Assembly: GCA_963169105.1 (NCBI GenBank)
Contig: OY720637.1
Coordinates: 57,124,964 to 57,188,963, forward strand
Direction of reading: 5' to 3'
DNA length: 64,000 bases
Source of the DNA: Ceriagrion tenellum
Taxonomy: Eukaryota; Arthropoda; Insecta; Odonata; Coenagrionidae
The notes beneath the pieces were generated by a model. The model was not told where the DNA came from and ran no database searches. It saw nothing but the letters and a program-made list of their open reading frames with translations. This document shows positions 45,861 to 57,080 of the stretch, piece after piece (within the stretch, counting starts at the first letter, position 1; every line of letters starts with the position of its first letter). Made by a program: the position numbers and the translations under genes.

Positions 45861-46072
45861 AGGAATTCTGTACGGTATTGAGGGAGGCGAAAGTTGCGAA
45901 TAGCTGTGTACGGATTTTATATTGGAAAATGATTTTAGATGCAGTATTACCCACGGAAATACTATTAATTAAGTAGAATCACATTGTTGATAATGAGAGG
46001 TAGAAAGTATATCGAGGGGAATTATTCGTTAGGAAGTAGGGAGTGGTACCCTAGTTGGTATATTTTTTTAAA

Positions 46073-46410
46073 GTATTCTACTGGTAAAGGTAGGTTTTGT
46101 TGAATATCAGAGAATCTCCTCCCGGTTTTCTATACTTTCAGGGTCCTATCTCACACTAGTATATCCTTTTTCGCCTCAGCATACGATCTACCCTTCTACA
46201 TCATTACCATGAAACCTATTATCTTTCTTCCCCTTTCCCCTCTTGCCCAACATCCTTCCCTCTATCACCTTCTACAGAAACCCATCGCCCTTTATTACAT
46301 CCTTCAGCCATTTAACCTGCCTATCCCGGTTTTCCTCGCCCATTATCTCAAGCACTTCCTCGTTAGTCTTCCTCTCCATCCACCTCACCTTCTCCATCCT
46401 TCTCCACACA
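46073..46410 (-). mobile_element. LINE-A copy A10, RT C-terminus and 3' tail
   Basis: The 3' end is at 46073 (GTATTCTACTGGTAAAGGTA on the plus strand). On the minus strand the WRRMEKVRWMERKTNEEVLE stretch is read near 46380-46410, followed by IMGEE and, after a gap of about 20 bases relative to A4, RWLKDVIKG. The homology stops at 46410, so it is 5'-truncated at the same part of RT as several others. Confidence 0.88.
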
Positions 46411-47030
46411 GCTGGAATATTGGGCGGCAGAAAACTATGATCCATCTAAATATGATATTACCGGTAGAATACCCGAAAAAGAATTATGTTCAAATCCGCA
46501 GTCGATTTCCCCTGCCCTCTTTCCTCCGCCATTGTGGCGCTCGAGGGCGTTGGCGCGAAAGAAATCGCGAGGACAATGCGATGCGATACACAAAAGGCAG
46601 GACGGCTAAAGCCTCCTGAAAATTCTGCTCATCTCAAGAAGACACTGTGGTCTCTTCAACACTCCCATTCGCGTCTTCCTGCGGGATTCTTGTTGCTCTT
46701 TTCTCCTCCTACTTTTCCTTCGTTATCGATTTGAGTCGGTGATATTTGGTGTGGCGAAACCAGAGTATCGATCAGCGAGCGAGAAAAGCGACAGATTTTC
46801 GCTAAAAATAGGTTGTCGGTTTTGCCGCATCAACCACTGTTGGGGGTAAAGATCGTGATCGAAGTACTTATTCACAATGGCCCCCGCAATCAACTTTTTC
46901 GGAACGTTAGCGTGTAGGGTGATCCCCCAATCGATACGCCAATGCAGTACTTTCTACACCTTCGCTGGAACCCCTGCTGCCGCTACGTGTTGCGGTTCAC
47001 GTCTCTCGCACCAAATGTTCTGATGGGCTT
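46411..47030. other. No gene recognised
   Basis: Mixed-composition DNA. Overlapping open frames only. Confidence 0.4.
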
Positions 47031-47312
47031 AAATCATTGACACAAACAGGACTATACTTTACGTGATTTTAATCCTACGAAAATATTTTCCTATGAAATT
47101 GTTGAAGTATTACAGTAACATTGATTATGTATCTATCGGAGTAATTATTCTCTAGCTTCAAGGAGTTAACACAAACACAAATCTTTAACTCAAACAAGAC
47201 TACACTTTTCGTGATTTTAATCCAACGTAAATATTTTTCCTAATAAACTATAGAAGTGTTACAGCCAAATTGATTGATTACTGATCACTATAATTATTCT
47301 ATAACTTCGAGA
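47031..47312. repeat. Two-copy tandem duplication, period 148 bp
   Basis: Unit one begins AAATCATTGACACAAACAGG at 47031 and unit two AAATCTTTAACTCAAACAAG at 47179. GTGATTTTAATCC occurs at 47063 and 47211, and the units end with AGCTTCAAGGAGTTA and AACTTCGAGAAGTTA. The copies are about three-quarters alike. No coding content or known satellite recognised. Confidence 0.75.
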
Positions 47313-50245
47313 AGTTAGGATATCTATAATGTTTTATTTACTGAAATATTCGGAAACCGACGAAATAATTATCCGGATCATTCTTGTATTTTATATTAGC
47401 ATTACTTGATACTTATACAGTAATAACCCTGGGATAACATGACCGAAGCTGGTTTCTCAATAATTATTTTAATATGGTTAAACATAATGCAGTAGCCCTA
47501 GTAATTTTATATAAACTTTTTCTGATAGTAACACCGTTTTAAATTTTTTCATTGAGTATTTTGAAGTGCATCCTTTGTCAGTTTCTCTCACTGTTCTACT
47601 TCTTTCAGATATATTCTGTACGTTAGAGTCAAATGAAGAATTACGTGAGTCCCTCGCTAAGTTTTTCGCCAACCTAACATCAAAATCAGTGTCTGACTTC
47701 ATTTGACGTAGTGTTTTCTCTTCGTTTTAATTTTTAAAAAGCTGTGTTCACTATAGTCAATTTACATAAATTGCAGGATCGATTTTAATTTTTGATAGGA
47801 TCTTCAACAGGTGTTTCGCTATCTTTTTACCATCTACACAAATTCTCTTACAACAAATTATGGTAGTGAAAAATTTATCATTTAAGTCGGTATGTGGTGG
47901 TAATTTTATATTATAATGATGCGGAAACGTTTATATACTCAGCACCATACATGCTGAGAATTAATCTTAACCTTTAATCCATATCTAATTATGCAATGAA
48001 TATAAAATGTAAGCCTTCAGAGAAAGTTTTTTTTTCGTTTGGGCGTAAATATGGTGCAAACTGTCATGGGGAATGTGATTTATATATTTTCATCTGGCGA
48101 ATAGAATTTTTTTCTGAGATTCATTCAATAGATTTTAGTTGGAAACAGTAAATTCTTGATGGTACGAAACTAAGGTACCGAAAAGAAGGTGATAAAGTGG
48201 AGGAAGCTAACAAAAAAATAATGCATCCTTATCCTATCGTCTCAAAATTAAAAAGCACTTTTTAAGGCTTTTTCATGAAAGAGCTTGTAAGAGTCAGTAA
48301 TATCTATAGCATACGCCAGGAAAAACAGATATGCTTTTGCGTACCTAACATTCGGTACCCTGACTTAAGGGACTAAGTAGGATCTTATAAGTTTCACTTA
48401 TAAGACCAATCTTATTGCGTGAAAATACCACCAAATACTTTATTTACAACTCTTTGACGATCGTTTGTTTGTACTTAGCAATGCTCGTGCTATTGATTAC
48501 ACCCTTTTAAAAACTTCCATTGAGCCACAGGGTAATTTTTGTTTATTTTGTTATTTTTTGGATGGTGAAAGTAATAGAACGAAGGATTATGAAGGAGGGC
48601 CAGCTGGTTTCTTGTCTCACCAAAAAAAGCAGTACTCCATATTCGTGCATATTTTTCCATTTTGGCGAGTTCAAATGAGCTAAAATGTCCCTTATCTCTT
48701 CCATTTAGTGTCTTTGCCGGAGACCCCTCGTATGTTTCAAACGCAACCTCAACAGTGTAACAATGGTAATTTCTTTCTTATAAATTTGGACCTTTTAAAG
48801 TCATTTAGCGTCCAACTTTTTACCATTGACTTAACTCAGGTTTCTGAGTACATTAGGGACCAACAAAATTTTCATCGTCTCAATTTTCCCCGAAGGCATT
48901 GGTGAACAAAATATCTGAGTTGTGTAGAGGATATTGATCTTCTTATGATTGTCTTCTATGATATAAAAACATTTTCAATAAATTAAAAGCAGTTGACGTT
49001 CACCTTATGGTGCGTGAAATTAGAAGCAAAAGGAAAGGGGTTGCGATTTTCAGTTTTTTAGCGTTAAATATCTTTTCTTAGTATCTAATACGCTTCGATA
49101 AAGTCAAATACTTTTTTGTCTCGATTCGTTAATATTTCTTCGGCCGGTAAATATTCATCTACGATGTGGCAATGCCCGAAAGATGTGAATAACGCACAAG
49201 TTAAATAATTTTCAACGATTACTTTGTTTTTACGATTACAACGATTACTTAGATAAGTTACCCGTTTGTACAGTTTTTGATTGAATATTTTTTGATTGAA
49301 ACACCAGTTGTTGTTACGCTGGGGCATGAATTATACGAATATTCCTAATTGTTATTAATGGCCCAAAAGCATTACAGTATACGTGTAGAAACGCCATGTT
49401 AGTGGACCATGTGACTGGCTGGCATACTTTGCAAAACGTAGACTACAAAATCGTTGACAATAATGCCCCATAATCTAGCAGTTAATGTGATCAATGTATA
49501 ATTGAAACGTGCTTGTTTCTAGTGCGGCGTATATTAGTTGTGTACTGGCTGGACTGATACCCACCATAAGTCCTTAATACCCCTCAATTTCAATGTGATC
49601 TATCGTATCTGACAATGCAAGATTTTTCCCTTAGCTTGGCAAACAGCTGACTTGTATTTCCTCCAAACGTCTCATATCGCTCTGATCTGTCACCCGTTCA
49701 TTGGGTCACACAACGCGGTCAATTCTTCTCGTCTCCCACATTCTAGCATAATGCAATAATTTCCCTCAGATTACGTACGTAGACCCTTTTATTTATCCGT
49801 CTATCTGCTCGTGCCGTGGTCTTAATTCCTTACCTGGCTACGTTCATAAGGCTTCCGAGCTCGTTCCGCCCGTTTGAGCCTCAGTAGTACATCTGGCCTT
49901 GTTTATTAAGAATACGTATTCCAATGGCGACAGTTTGCAGCAAAATATAAGAGATAGGTCTGAAGTATAGCGTAAATTACTCTCGGGAATTCCACCGGGG
50001 AATTTGCGAACAATATCGGATTTTCAAGTAAATTTTTAATGAAGTATATTTATAATTCGCGAACGTGTAAAATTGGTTCGAGCTTCAGATAAGTTGCTAG
50101 TTTACGAGAGCGAAATCGTGATCATGGTTCTTCAAATTTGATCATGTGCTTTAAAATCACCATTTATAAAGGATGGACTGCGTTCTCCAAGTGATAACTT
50201 TAAGTATATCCCATTCAAAGCGATTTGCGTTTTGGATAACGATGT
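47313..50245. other. Long AT-rich stretch, no gene
   Basis: No recognisable frame, RNA gene or repeat match. A perfect 10-bp hairpin, TCTTATAAGT at 48383-48392 with 48396-48405, was noted. Open frames of up to 80 codons are compatible with chance. Confidence 0.4.
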
Positions 50246-50495
50246 AAGTCGGGGATAGCCAGGGTAGGTGGCTGGAGTAAGATGGATTGCTCAATAGTGT
50301 GACAGAGGGAAGGATGTTGGGAAAGCGGGGAAGGGGAAGAAAGAGAATAGGTTTCATGGACGGGATGAAAAAGGATACTTCATATGCTGAAACGGAAAAG
50401 GAAATACTAGAGGTATTGGATCATGAAAGTGTTGAACATCGGGAGGTATTTCTCTATCTACAGAATTTACCTCTTACCGGTCGAGTTCTTAAAAT
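50246..50495 (+). mobile_element. LINE-A copy A11, RT C-terminus and 3' tail
   Basis: The start AGGGTAGGTGGCTGGAGTAA matches the RWLED region. A frame then reads GRMLGKRGRGRKRIGFMDGM and KKDTSYAETEKEILEVLDHE, running open through the usual stop. The tail TTTACCTCTTACCGG ends near 50495. The RGRGRKRIGFMDG segment is close to A3 and A5. Confidence 0.88.
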
Positions 50496-50869
50496 AAACG
50501 AAGAAAGGAACGGTGATACCTCCCCATTTCTCTAACCTCTTCCTTAATGAATGTTTACATGATTGTTGCGCTGACGAGGTTGAGGTGGAGCAAGATATTC
50601 TCGGTCATTAATACTGGTTGGTGGAATCGTTCGGAGAGCGAAGGCAGAATTGAAACAAACCCGGCAACGTAATTAGTCTCAACTTCGACGAAAGCGAAAG
50701 GGGTCCACAGTTTCTTGTCCAATTTTATGGATAGAGTATTGTACTTTATTTGCTCTTCGCATGACACCCTTGTAGGGATAAGTAATTCCTATTTGTGTGG
50801 ATCTAGGTCAAATTAACGATGAAGTTAATATCTTGAAAACAGTAATATCTCAATGTGAGTCAAAATTCC

Positions 50870-50945
50870 GTTCCCGTTGATGGCGGTTTCGGTTCTTTTA
50901 ACCCCAAAGGCGTGGGTTCGAGCTCTGCCAGGAGGATTTTTTTCA
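50870..50945 (+). mobile_element. tRNA-derived SINE head
   Basis: GATGGCGGTTTCGGTTC resembles a weak A-box region and CGTGGGTTCGAGCTCTGCC (50911-50929) a good B-box. A T run follows. It is not a closed cloverleaf. Confidence 0.45.
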
Positions 50946-51545
50946 CCTACTGGTGCATGGATATTTTTGCGTACATCTTGTTGTTTATTGAAAATCCTGA
51001 TTGGAAGTATTATTGAATCTTTTATCAGTGGTAAAGATGAACGAATAAAAATTTCTTGCAGCCTGAGTGTTGTGGGGGTTACATGTTTGCTGATTTTTTA
51101 AACTTATGGGGCTTTATTTAGGCCGGTAAGTCAATATAGTAAAATATTATTTTTCCAACAGTGATTAGTTAGGTTATTACAACTTACTCTGCGTGGTTAA
51201 TTGTGTATTATCTCATAAGTGCAACATATTTCGAAGGTGTTTTTCTTATTTTAATTGACAGCAAAATTGTGGCATTCTATGGCATTTCACACGATAGGTA
51301 ATTTGATTTTATTTTTTTGAGCTGTGAAATGATATGTGACTACGTGCTATCCGGGCGAATCTAATTATTGGAAACCTCTCGGGCCTTCTAGCCGGTTAAG
51401 TTTCCCATTACTACCAACGTTACGACTTGCTTAACTGATGGCAGCAGGCGACACTTCATAGAATTTTGCCACCTTTAGCATTGTGAAAAGAAATTACTTA
51501 TTACTCTTCCGCTAAAGATTTTTATTCCCGATCGATTTCTACGTC
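50946..51545. other. No gene recognised
   Basis: AT-rich DNA. No supported feature. Confidence 0.4.
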
Positions 51546-51730
51546 TAAATGTCATATTCACCCGCTAAATGTTTCGTCGAGTAACTCTCCAATTGTCGTC
51601 AGAGATCCTGGAATCCAATGTTGATCAGATTTCGGGCTGATTGGATTCCATGATTCCTCCTGGAGATAGGCGAGTAGCATTTCGAAACGTTTGAAGTAAT
51701 GGAGTACTTCATTCGGTAGAAAAATCGAGA
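51546..51730. mobile_element. Possible foldback with degenerate hammerhead-like motifs (locus iv)
   Basis: On the minus strand CTGACGACAATTGG and then GACGAAACATTT (about 51600 to 51562) face a plus-strand CCTGGAGATAGGCG and then TTCGAAACGTTTG (about 51658-51695). A hairpin, GGAATCCAAT with ATTGGATTCC, lies between them at 51610-51649. The layout resembles loci i-iii, but stems and cleavage triplet are not well kept. Confidence 0.35.
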
Positions 51731-52478
51731 CCATGTCAATGGACTGCAGAATAATAAGCATCACTCCCTGAGGTAACGCTCATGAGACATTGGAAATCAG
51801 AAGGACTAAGAGAAAATCAATCCACCTCCTATGAGGGATCAACTAAGTAAAAGCCGCTGGTACTGCTGCAATTCTAACCAGGGCCCTCAGCTGAGGAAGC
51901 CAAGACTGTAATCTTTCAAAACCAGCCTTTCTTTATATATATTATTCTCTGTAGAAATCGAGGGCGAGTTGTTTGTCACTTGCATTTTATTTTGTATATG
52001 TATCGTTCATTCACAAACGTGCGAGTGTGGCAGTCGATACTGTTTGGTCTGCTTCCGCGGCCTTCAAAATGCACCTGTATGACTGGCAGTGGCGTGACAG
52101 ATTTAAAGCCGATATTTTGAGATGGAGTCTGACACGAGTAGGCTCTCACTAATGAGGCGCCATGTGCCACCGCTAACGACACCCAGCGGGCTCTACCTCA
52201 ATGTTGTCGGCGTTTCCATTCTAAATTGGCGTTGTACTTTCGATTTCATTCACTTGAGGCTGACGCGAGGATTGAGGTTGTTGAACCTCAGTTAATTAGA
52301 CGGCGATGTTATTTGATGGAATCAATGCTTAGGCTACCCATTCACTTGTCTCGTGAGCCACCATGCATAGTCGCTGACGGTGGAAATTACTAGGATCGTT
52401 AGGAGAGCTTCAAGTAGGCTTATTAATATTTCATAAAGGAAATGGTTCCAGGCTTGACTTTGTGGAAGTAATTCATAG
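51731..52478. other. No gene recognised
   Basis: Mixed composition, no supported feature. Confidence 0.4.
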
Positions 52479-52717
52479 TAACTTAAATAAAACTTTGTAT
52501 ACTCCACTATAGGTTTAATAACACGACCCGGGTTTCGACATTTCGTGTCCTCTTCAGGTGCAGATGTCGTGTCACCTGAAGATGACAAAAAGTGTCGAAA
52601 CCCGGGTCGTCTTTAGGTGCTGATGTCGTGTCACCTGAAGATTACACGAAGTGTCGAAACCCGGGTCGTGTTATTAAACCTATAGTGGTGTATAAAAAGT
52701 TTTATTTAAGTTATTAT
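52479..52717. mobile_element. Foldback element with three hammerhead-like motifs (locus ii)
   Basis: Inverted arms of about 82 bp run 52479-52560 and 52632-52715 with about five mismatches. An extra core copy lies between them at 52573-52610, one 59-bp tandem step before the right-arm copy. The right copy reads CAC (52632-52634), CTGAAGA (52635-52641), a stem II ACAC/GTGT, GAAACCCGGGTC (52656-52667), then GTG. CAC pairs with GTG as stem I, ACCC with GGGT as stem III, and GTC is the cleavage triplet. The left arm has the same fold on the minus strand (52560 to 52522). One unpaired base after CTGAAGA departs from the standard hammerhead. Confidence 0.75.
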
Positions 52718-54559
52718 TAATATTTACTGTTCGATCGAAAAATAACTTGTAATTTTGAAAAAAATTTAAAATGCTGACTTTATCCTGATAGTTGTGGTTC
52801 AACGAATGCTCACACGAAAGAGTTATTCTGTAATTAATGGCCATATTTCTGTATTATTGTATGTTTCGCGTAATCATGATTTACTCTAATACTGTGAGTA
52901 CATTTAGAGTTCTCATATCGTGACTAATATTATTTGAGAATACATTTTATGCTACCGAAGCTCTCGCGTTAAACTCTCACAATAAATGGCGTCACCGGCA
53001 ATCCTTTCAAGTATCCCTGCGAAATCCATTTCCTTTTATGGATATCTGTAGTGTATTCTATCGAATTAATTTGTTTCTGTTATAACACGATTTCAAAAAT
53101 TTATAAACTTTTGGACTCGAATTTCTGTTAGGCCTCTATCTACAACGCACAATATTAATGGTTTCCAAGAGAATTCAGGCATAGAAAAACAATCCCTAAT
53201 CGGGTATATCAAAGCAACTCATCCAATCTGATCTGTAGAAATTACTGTTGAGTATAATAACTAAAAAAGTTGTATACGCTTTTGTAGGAAACATATTTTT
53301 CGAAGCAACATAGTTATGTATAGAAACATTTTCCTCATAAATATTAATCTGCTCTAAAAAAAATTAAAATATCTGTAGAGCAATATTTCTCGTTTGAATT
53401 CCTGAAAGTGTCTCTCATTTAGATGTATCAAACTTCTGTACGGAATTGAATTAAACTTGGAAAGCTTAATCTTCCGCCTTAGCTATCATACAAAAATCAG
53501 CCCGCAAAACCCTCTGGCTTTTTGTTCAATGAGTTTGGCAAGGAAATTAATACCAAATTATGGTGACAAGTTGAGGTTTAAACCGTCGTCTTCCTCAGCT
53601 TTTGATCTAATCTCTTTGAATTATTGCTGAAGTACCCATAAAATTCTTCATCTTGAAGAGTAGTGGAAGCTCCTTTTTCTTTTTTTTCAATAATTTTTCA
53701 TGCCCTAATTTTTGCTTTCGCTCGTTAGCTTCCTGAATTCTTTAACTTTTTTCATTCCCTTAATCAGAGTTTCAAAATACTTGAATACTTGGTGAGGCTG
53801 ATATTTTATCAGTGTTTTTTATTTCGGTAAAAAATGAACCTTTAAATAATTTACAATTGCAGAAAAAAACCCAAGTCATGAATGGAGTTGAATCTCAAGC
53901 AGCAGGTTCTGTAGCGCTTGGTTTTTGTAAATCAAACCAATTTCGATTGGTTTCTGTCACTTGGGTCAAGATATCCTAAACTATCTAAATAACTAGTTTT
54001 CTTTTGCTATATTTGCGTTGAAATTGGAATATTTGAATATTTTAGTCGTAAAAAATTTACGCTCATTTCGTAAGCGTTTTTTTCATTGGTAATTTAGAAT
54101 CGATTACCCCCCAAAAAATATAAAAATTTAGCCCCGTGCAGTTCAGAATTATTATCCCCCTTTCAGTCGCTGATTTCCTCATGTCCAAGTAACAGGTGTC
54201 CATTTTCACAGTCTGTTTTCATGGAAAGTGAGATGATTAATGGCCAAATGATTCCCTCTCTTCCCAAGAGGAGTTGAAAGTTTCTCCGTTGTCTCAACTT
54301 GTTTTTGGCTCGACTGCTTACCTTCGAGACTTGGCTGAAGTGTGAAACGGAAAAAAATTAAGTTACGGTCATGGGTATGTACGGGACCATGGAACGAAAG
54401 AGAGGGAGAGCATCAGTCGGAGTCAGCGGTATGAGAAGTGAACCGACCCGTGGATCCCGTAAAGCAATAGTTCAAGACCCTCATGCGGGTTTCCGTACTA
54501 CTAATGACTTCGGTGGGAGTTCTGAGCTAGTTAATCGGTTGCCAAGTCCAAAACGGAAG
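52718..54559. other. AT-rich DNA, no gene
   Basis: Nothing recognised on either strand. Confidence 0.4.
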
Positions 54560-54625
54560 TGTCTATGAGGAGCAGATTGCTGCGGTGTGGTTCCCCTTCT
54601 CAGAATCATGGTTCAAATCTTGTAG
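54560..54625 (+). mobile_element. tRNA-like SINE head, weak
   Basis: TGGTTCAAATCTTG at 54609-54622 fits a B-box. The stretch before it could hold a decayed A-box. No cloverleaf. Confidence 0.3.
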
Positions 54626-55532
54626 GATGGGTATTTGCAGCGATATTCCGACCCGTAATTGGGTGACTAATTGGACGAGTGCTCTCGGTTATCCGTCGGT
54701 GTACCGGCGTATACCTCCAATTACATCTAAGCTAGTATCTGCATTCGTAATAGTGTAAAATAAATATTTATAGTTGTGGAGTGTAGGGAAGTTTATCTGG
54801 CATCTAGACACCATTTGATGACTTTTGCCTTTATCCGGCCTTACTTGATACAAAAGAATGTATGTTATCCCGGCTCGTATTTCTGTGGCGAAGGAGCACT
54901 TGTTTATCTTTTCGCAAGGTTCGACTAAAATATACCTACGAGTATGCTGAAGAGGTGCCTTTCCACCAACATATTCTCTATGTTTCTCATGTTCTAGACA
55001 TTCTAAGTATCAATGCGTTTTGCCGTAAAATAAATGCACTAAGTTACAGCATTTCGCAAAGAGGATTCGAGAATTTACGTATGTATTTACAAGGTAGCAT
55101 TAATGAAATCCAGAGGAAAGTTTAGCTTTTAGTTTTGATATTTTATTCTTAACTTATTGTCAGCGGACAGGGAAAGATTTACCTAATAAAAACATGAGTT
55201 CACAACGCCGAATCACATGGAATAACTTTAATTTACTCTACAGTGACCGGAATGTATTGTTAAAATTTAATAAAATAAAAAAATTTAAAAAAGGGCTAAA
55301 AATATTAAAACTGAGAGAAAAAGAATACATACTCTGGCTTGCAAGACACTCTGATCTTACGTCGATTGAGGAAAACAGGGAAATGTTTCTCTCGGTTTAC
55401 CTTTTATCTTTTTAAATTCTCTGGTGACTTGCCTTTTCATCCCTCTCCCGCGTTTACTCTATGCCCCACCTTATTCAATGCACCTAAAATACTTAATCCG
55501 TCCTCAGTCTGCTTTCTCTGGCTCCTACGAAA
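54626..55532. other. No gene recognised
   Basis: AT-rich. An 87-codon open frame at 54862-55125 has no motif. Confidence 0.4.
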
Positions 55533-55785
55533 TATGTGGACCCCAGAAGTCAAGGGGTCTAAGTGACATTTTAAAAAAAACAAGTTATGTACAGGAATGG
55601 GACGTGAAAATATAAATCTTTAAGGTGGTAAAGGGATCAAAGTGATTTTCTTGATAGGTGATGCTATCTAGAGTAATGCCTCTTAACTATTTAGTGGGTT
55701 GTACCAAACATTTTCAACTTTGACTTAAGTTTTCTCAAAACAACGATTTTGTTACTTAGACCCCTTGACTTCTGGGGTCCTCATA
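55533..55785. mobile_element. TA-flanked MITE with 33-bp terminal inverted repeats
   Basis: Bases 55535-55567 and 55751-55783 are inverted repeats of 33 bp with two mismatches, starting TGTGGACCCCAGAAGTCAAG on the left. TA dinucleotides flank both ends (55533-55534 and 55784-55785), as for Tc1/mariner-type insertions. The interior of about 180 bp is AT-rich with no open frame. The flanks are themselves AT-rich, so the exact target site is a likely rather than certain call. Confidence 0.75.
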
Positions 55786-55899
55786 TATAATCTGGTTTCC
55801 CCCTCATTCGTAGTGTTTTTGCTCCTCTTGTTTAGCTTTCCTCCACACTCAGAATGTTACAGAAACTACTAAAATGATCCATCATGTAACTATGAAAAC

Positions 55900-56215
55900 G
55901 CGACACAGGAGTCATGCAGGGAACATGCAAAGCATGGTGTTGGCACTACTCGGTAGATTTAGAAACATGCATTAGGGAGCACATCAATTAATCAGCTACA
56001 CTACCTGTCAAATAACCTAATTCAAAGTCTTAACGCAGCCATTATGGTCTTTCATCGATCGCGGGAAAAACGACATTTTAAACCTTTCTGTTCTACAATC
56101 TACTTCCCTTATTTTATTCTCATGGTCTGATTTACGTTGTTGTTGATCTACGTGTGTTGGATCTCGTAAGATATTGAAAACTTCGTCTGAAAATTAATCG
56201 GTTTTAAATTTACAT
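55900..56215 (-). mobile_element. LINE-B copy B5, open RT C-terminus
   Basis: On the minus strand a frame from 56187 to a TAG at 56017-56019 reads DEVFNILRDPTHVDQQQ, SDHENKIREVDCRTERFKMS, then FFPRSMKDHNG. It is uninterrupted over 56 codons. The 3' block is much decayed (perhaps GTGTTGGCAC near 55940), though the CATGCATTAGGGAGCAC stretch matches the B2 and B4 tails. Confidence 0.85.
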
Positions 56216-57080
56216 AAAAGATTGAGCGTAATTTTCAATCGACGGTCTAAAAGCGATTCCCATCTAAGACTATCTGCTACTGACACGTTTTTTCAGACTG
56301 GCATGATCACCATTGAAGTAATACGAGTTTATTTCGCGCGTCAACTCTAGGTTTTTACACGGTAGTTTTTGTTTGTGTGGCTCTACAACTCACATTTTTT
56401 AGCGTAGGTGAATGCGCCGCAGCCACGAATTTATTTATTGACGTTGGCCCTGACACTCGCATGGACAGGCACGTCCCTCCCGGCTTCCACGTTGCCCGCT
56501 GACGTAACAATGTTTTTTTTTCTCCTCCGCTCACTCTTTCGCCTGCGCCGCCTTAATTAGCCAATCAAGATGACCCACCAGCCTTGTTTTATGCATCCGG
56601 CGAGGATATCCCATAAATCGGAGCCTTCGCCGTATCCCTGCTCCGTGGGAAGAGAGCTTCTCGGTTTGGCGCGCACGCGTCTGCATGTAATATTCTCTCC
56701 TCCAACCGCGTGAGCGCGTAAGTTTGGCAACGCCGCACGCCGGCGGCCCACACCCCCTCCCTCCCTCTCCCTCTCGTACACCCCCTCCTAATGCCATCTT
56801 TCTGGAACTGCCCGTGACGCGATCGATGGAACACGGAAGCTAGCGCCACGGCCCGTTCCCTTCGCCATCCCCGCCAGCCACTCCCCCACTTTCCCCCACC
56901 CAACCATTCTCCCCACTCTGACCCCCCCTCCCTCTTCCCAAAGTCCACTCCTCCTCCTCCTCCTCTCCCCTCAGAGGGGGGAAGGCACCTCCCTTGTAGT
57001 GAGAGGGAGGCAGGGGAAAGTCGGAGGAAGAGGGGTTGGTTCGCGGGAACCCCTGAAAAAAAAACCCTTTCCTTCCCATC
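56216..57080. other. C-rich island, no gene
   Basis: Bases 56500-57080 are C-rich with CTCCTCCTCCTCCTCCTC near 56950. The frames seen are Gly/Arg- or Pro-rich artefacts. Confidence 0.4.

Noticed and set aside
48383..48405. Short palindrome as a terminator or regulatory site
   Set aside because: Isolated 10-bp AT-rich palindrome with no gene beside it.
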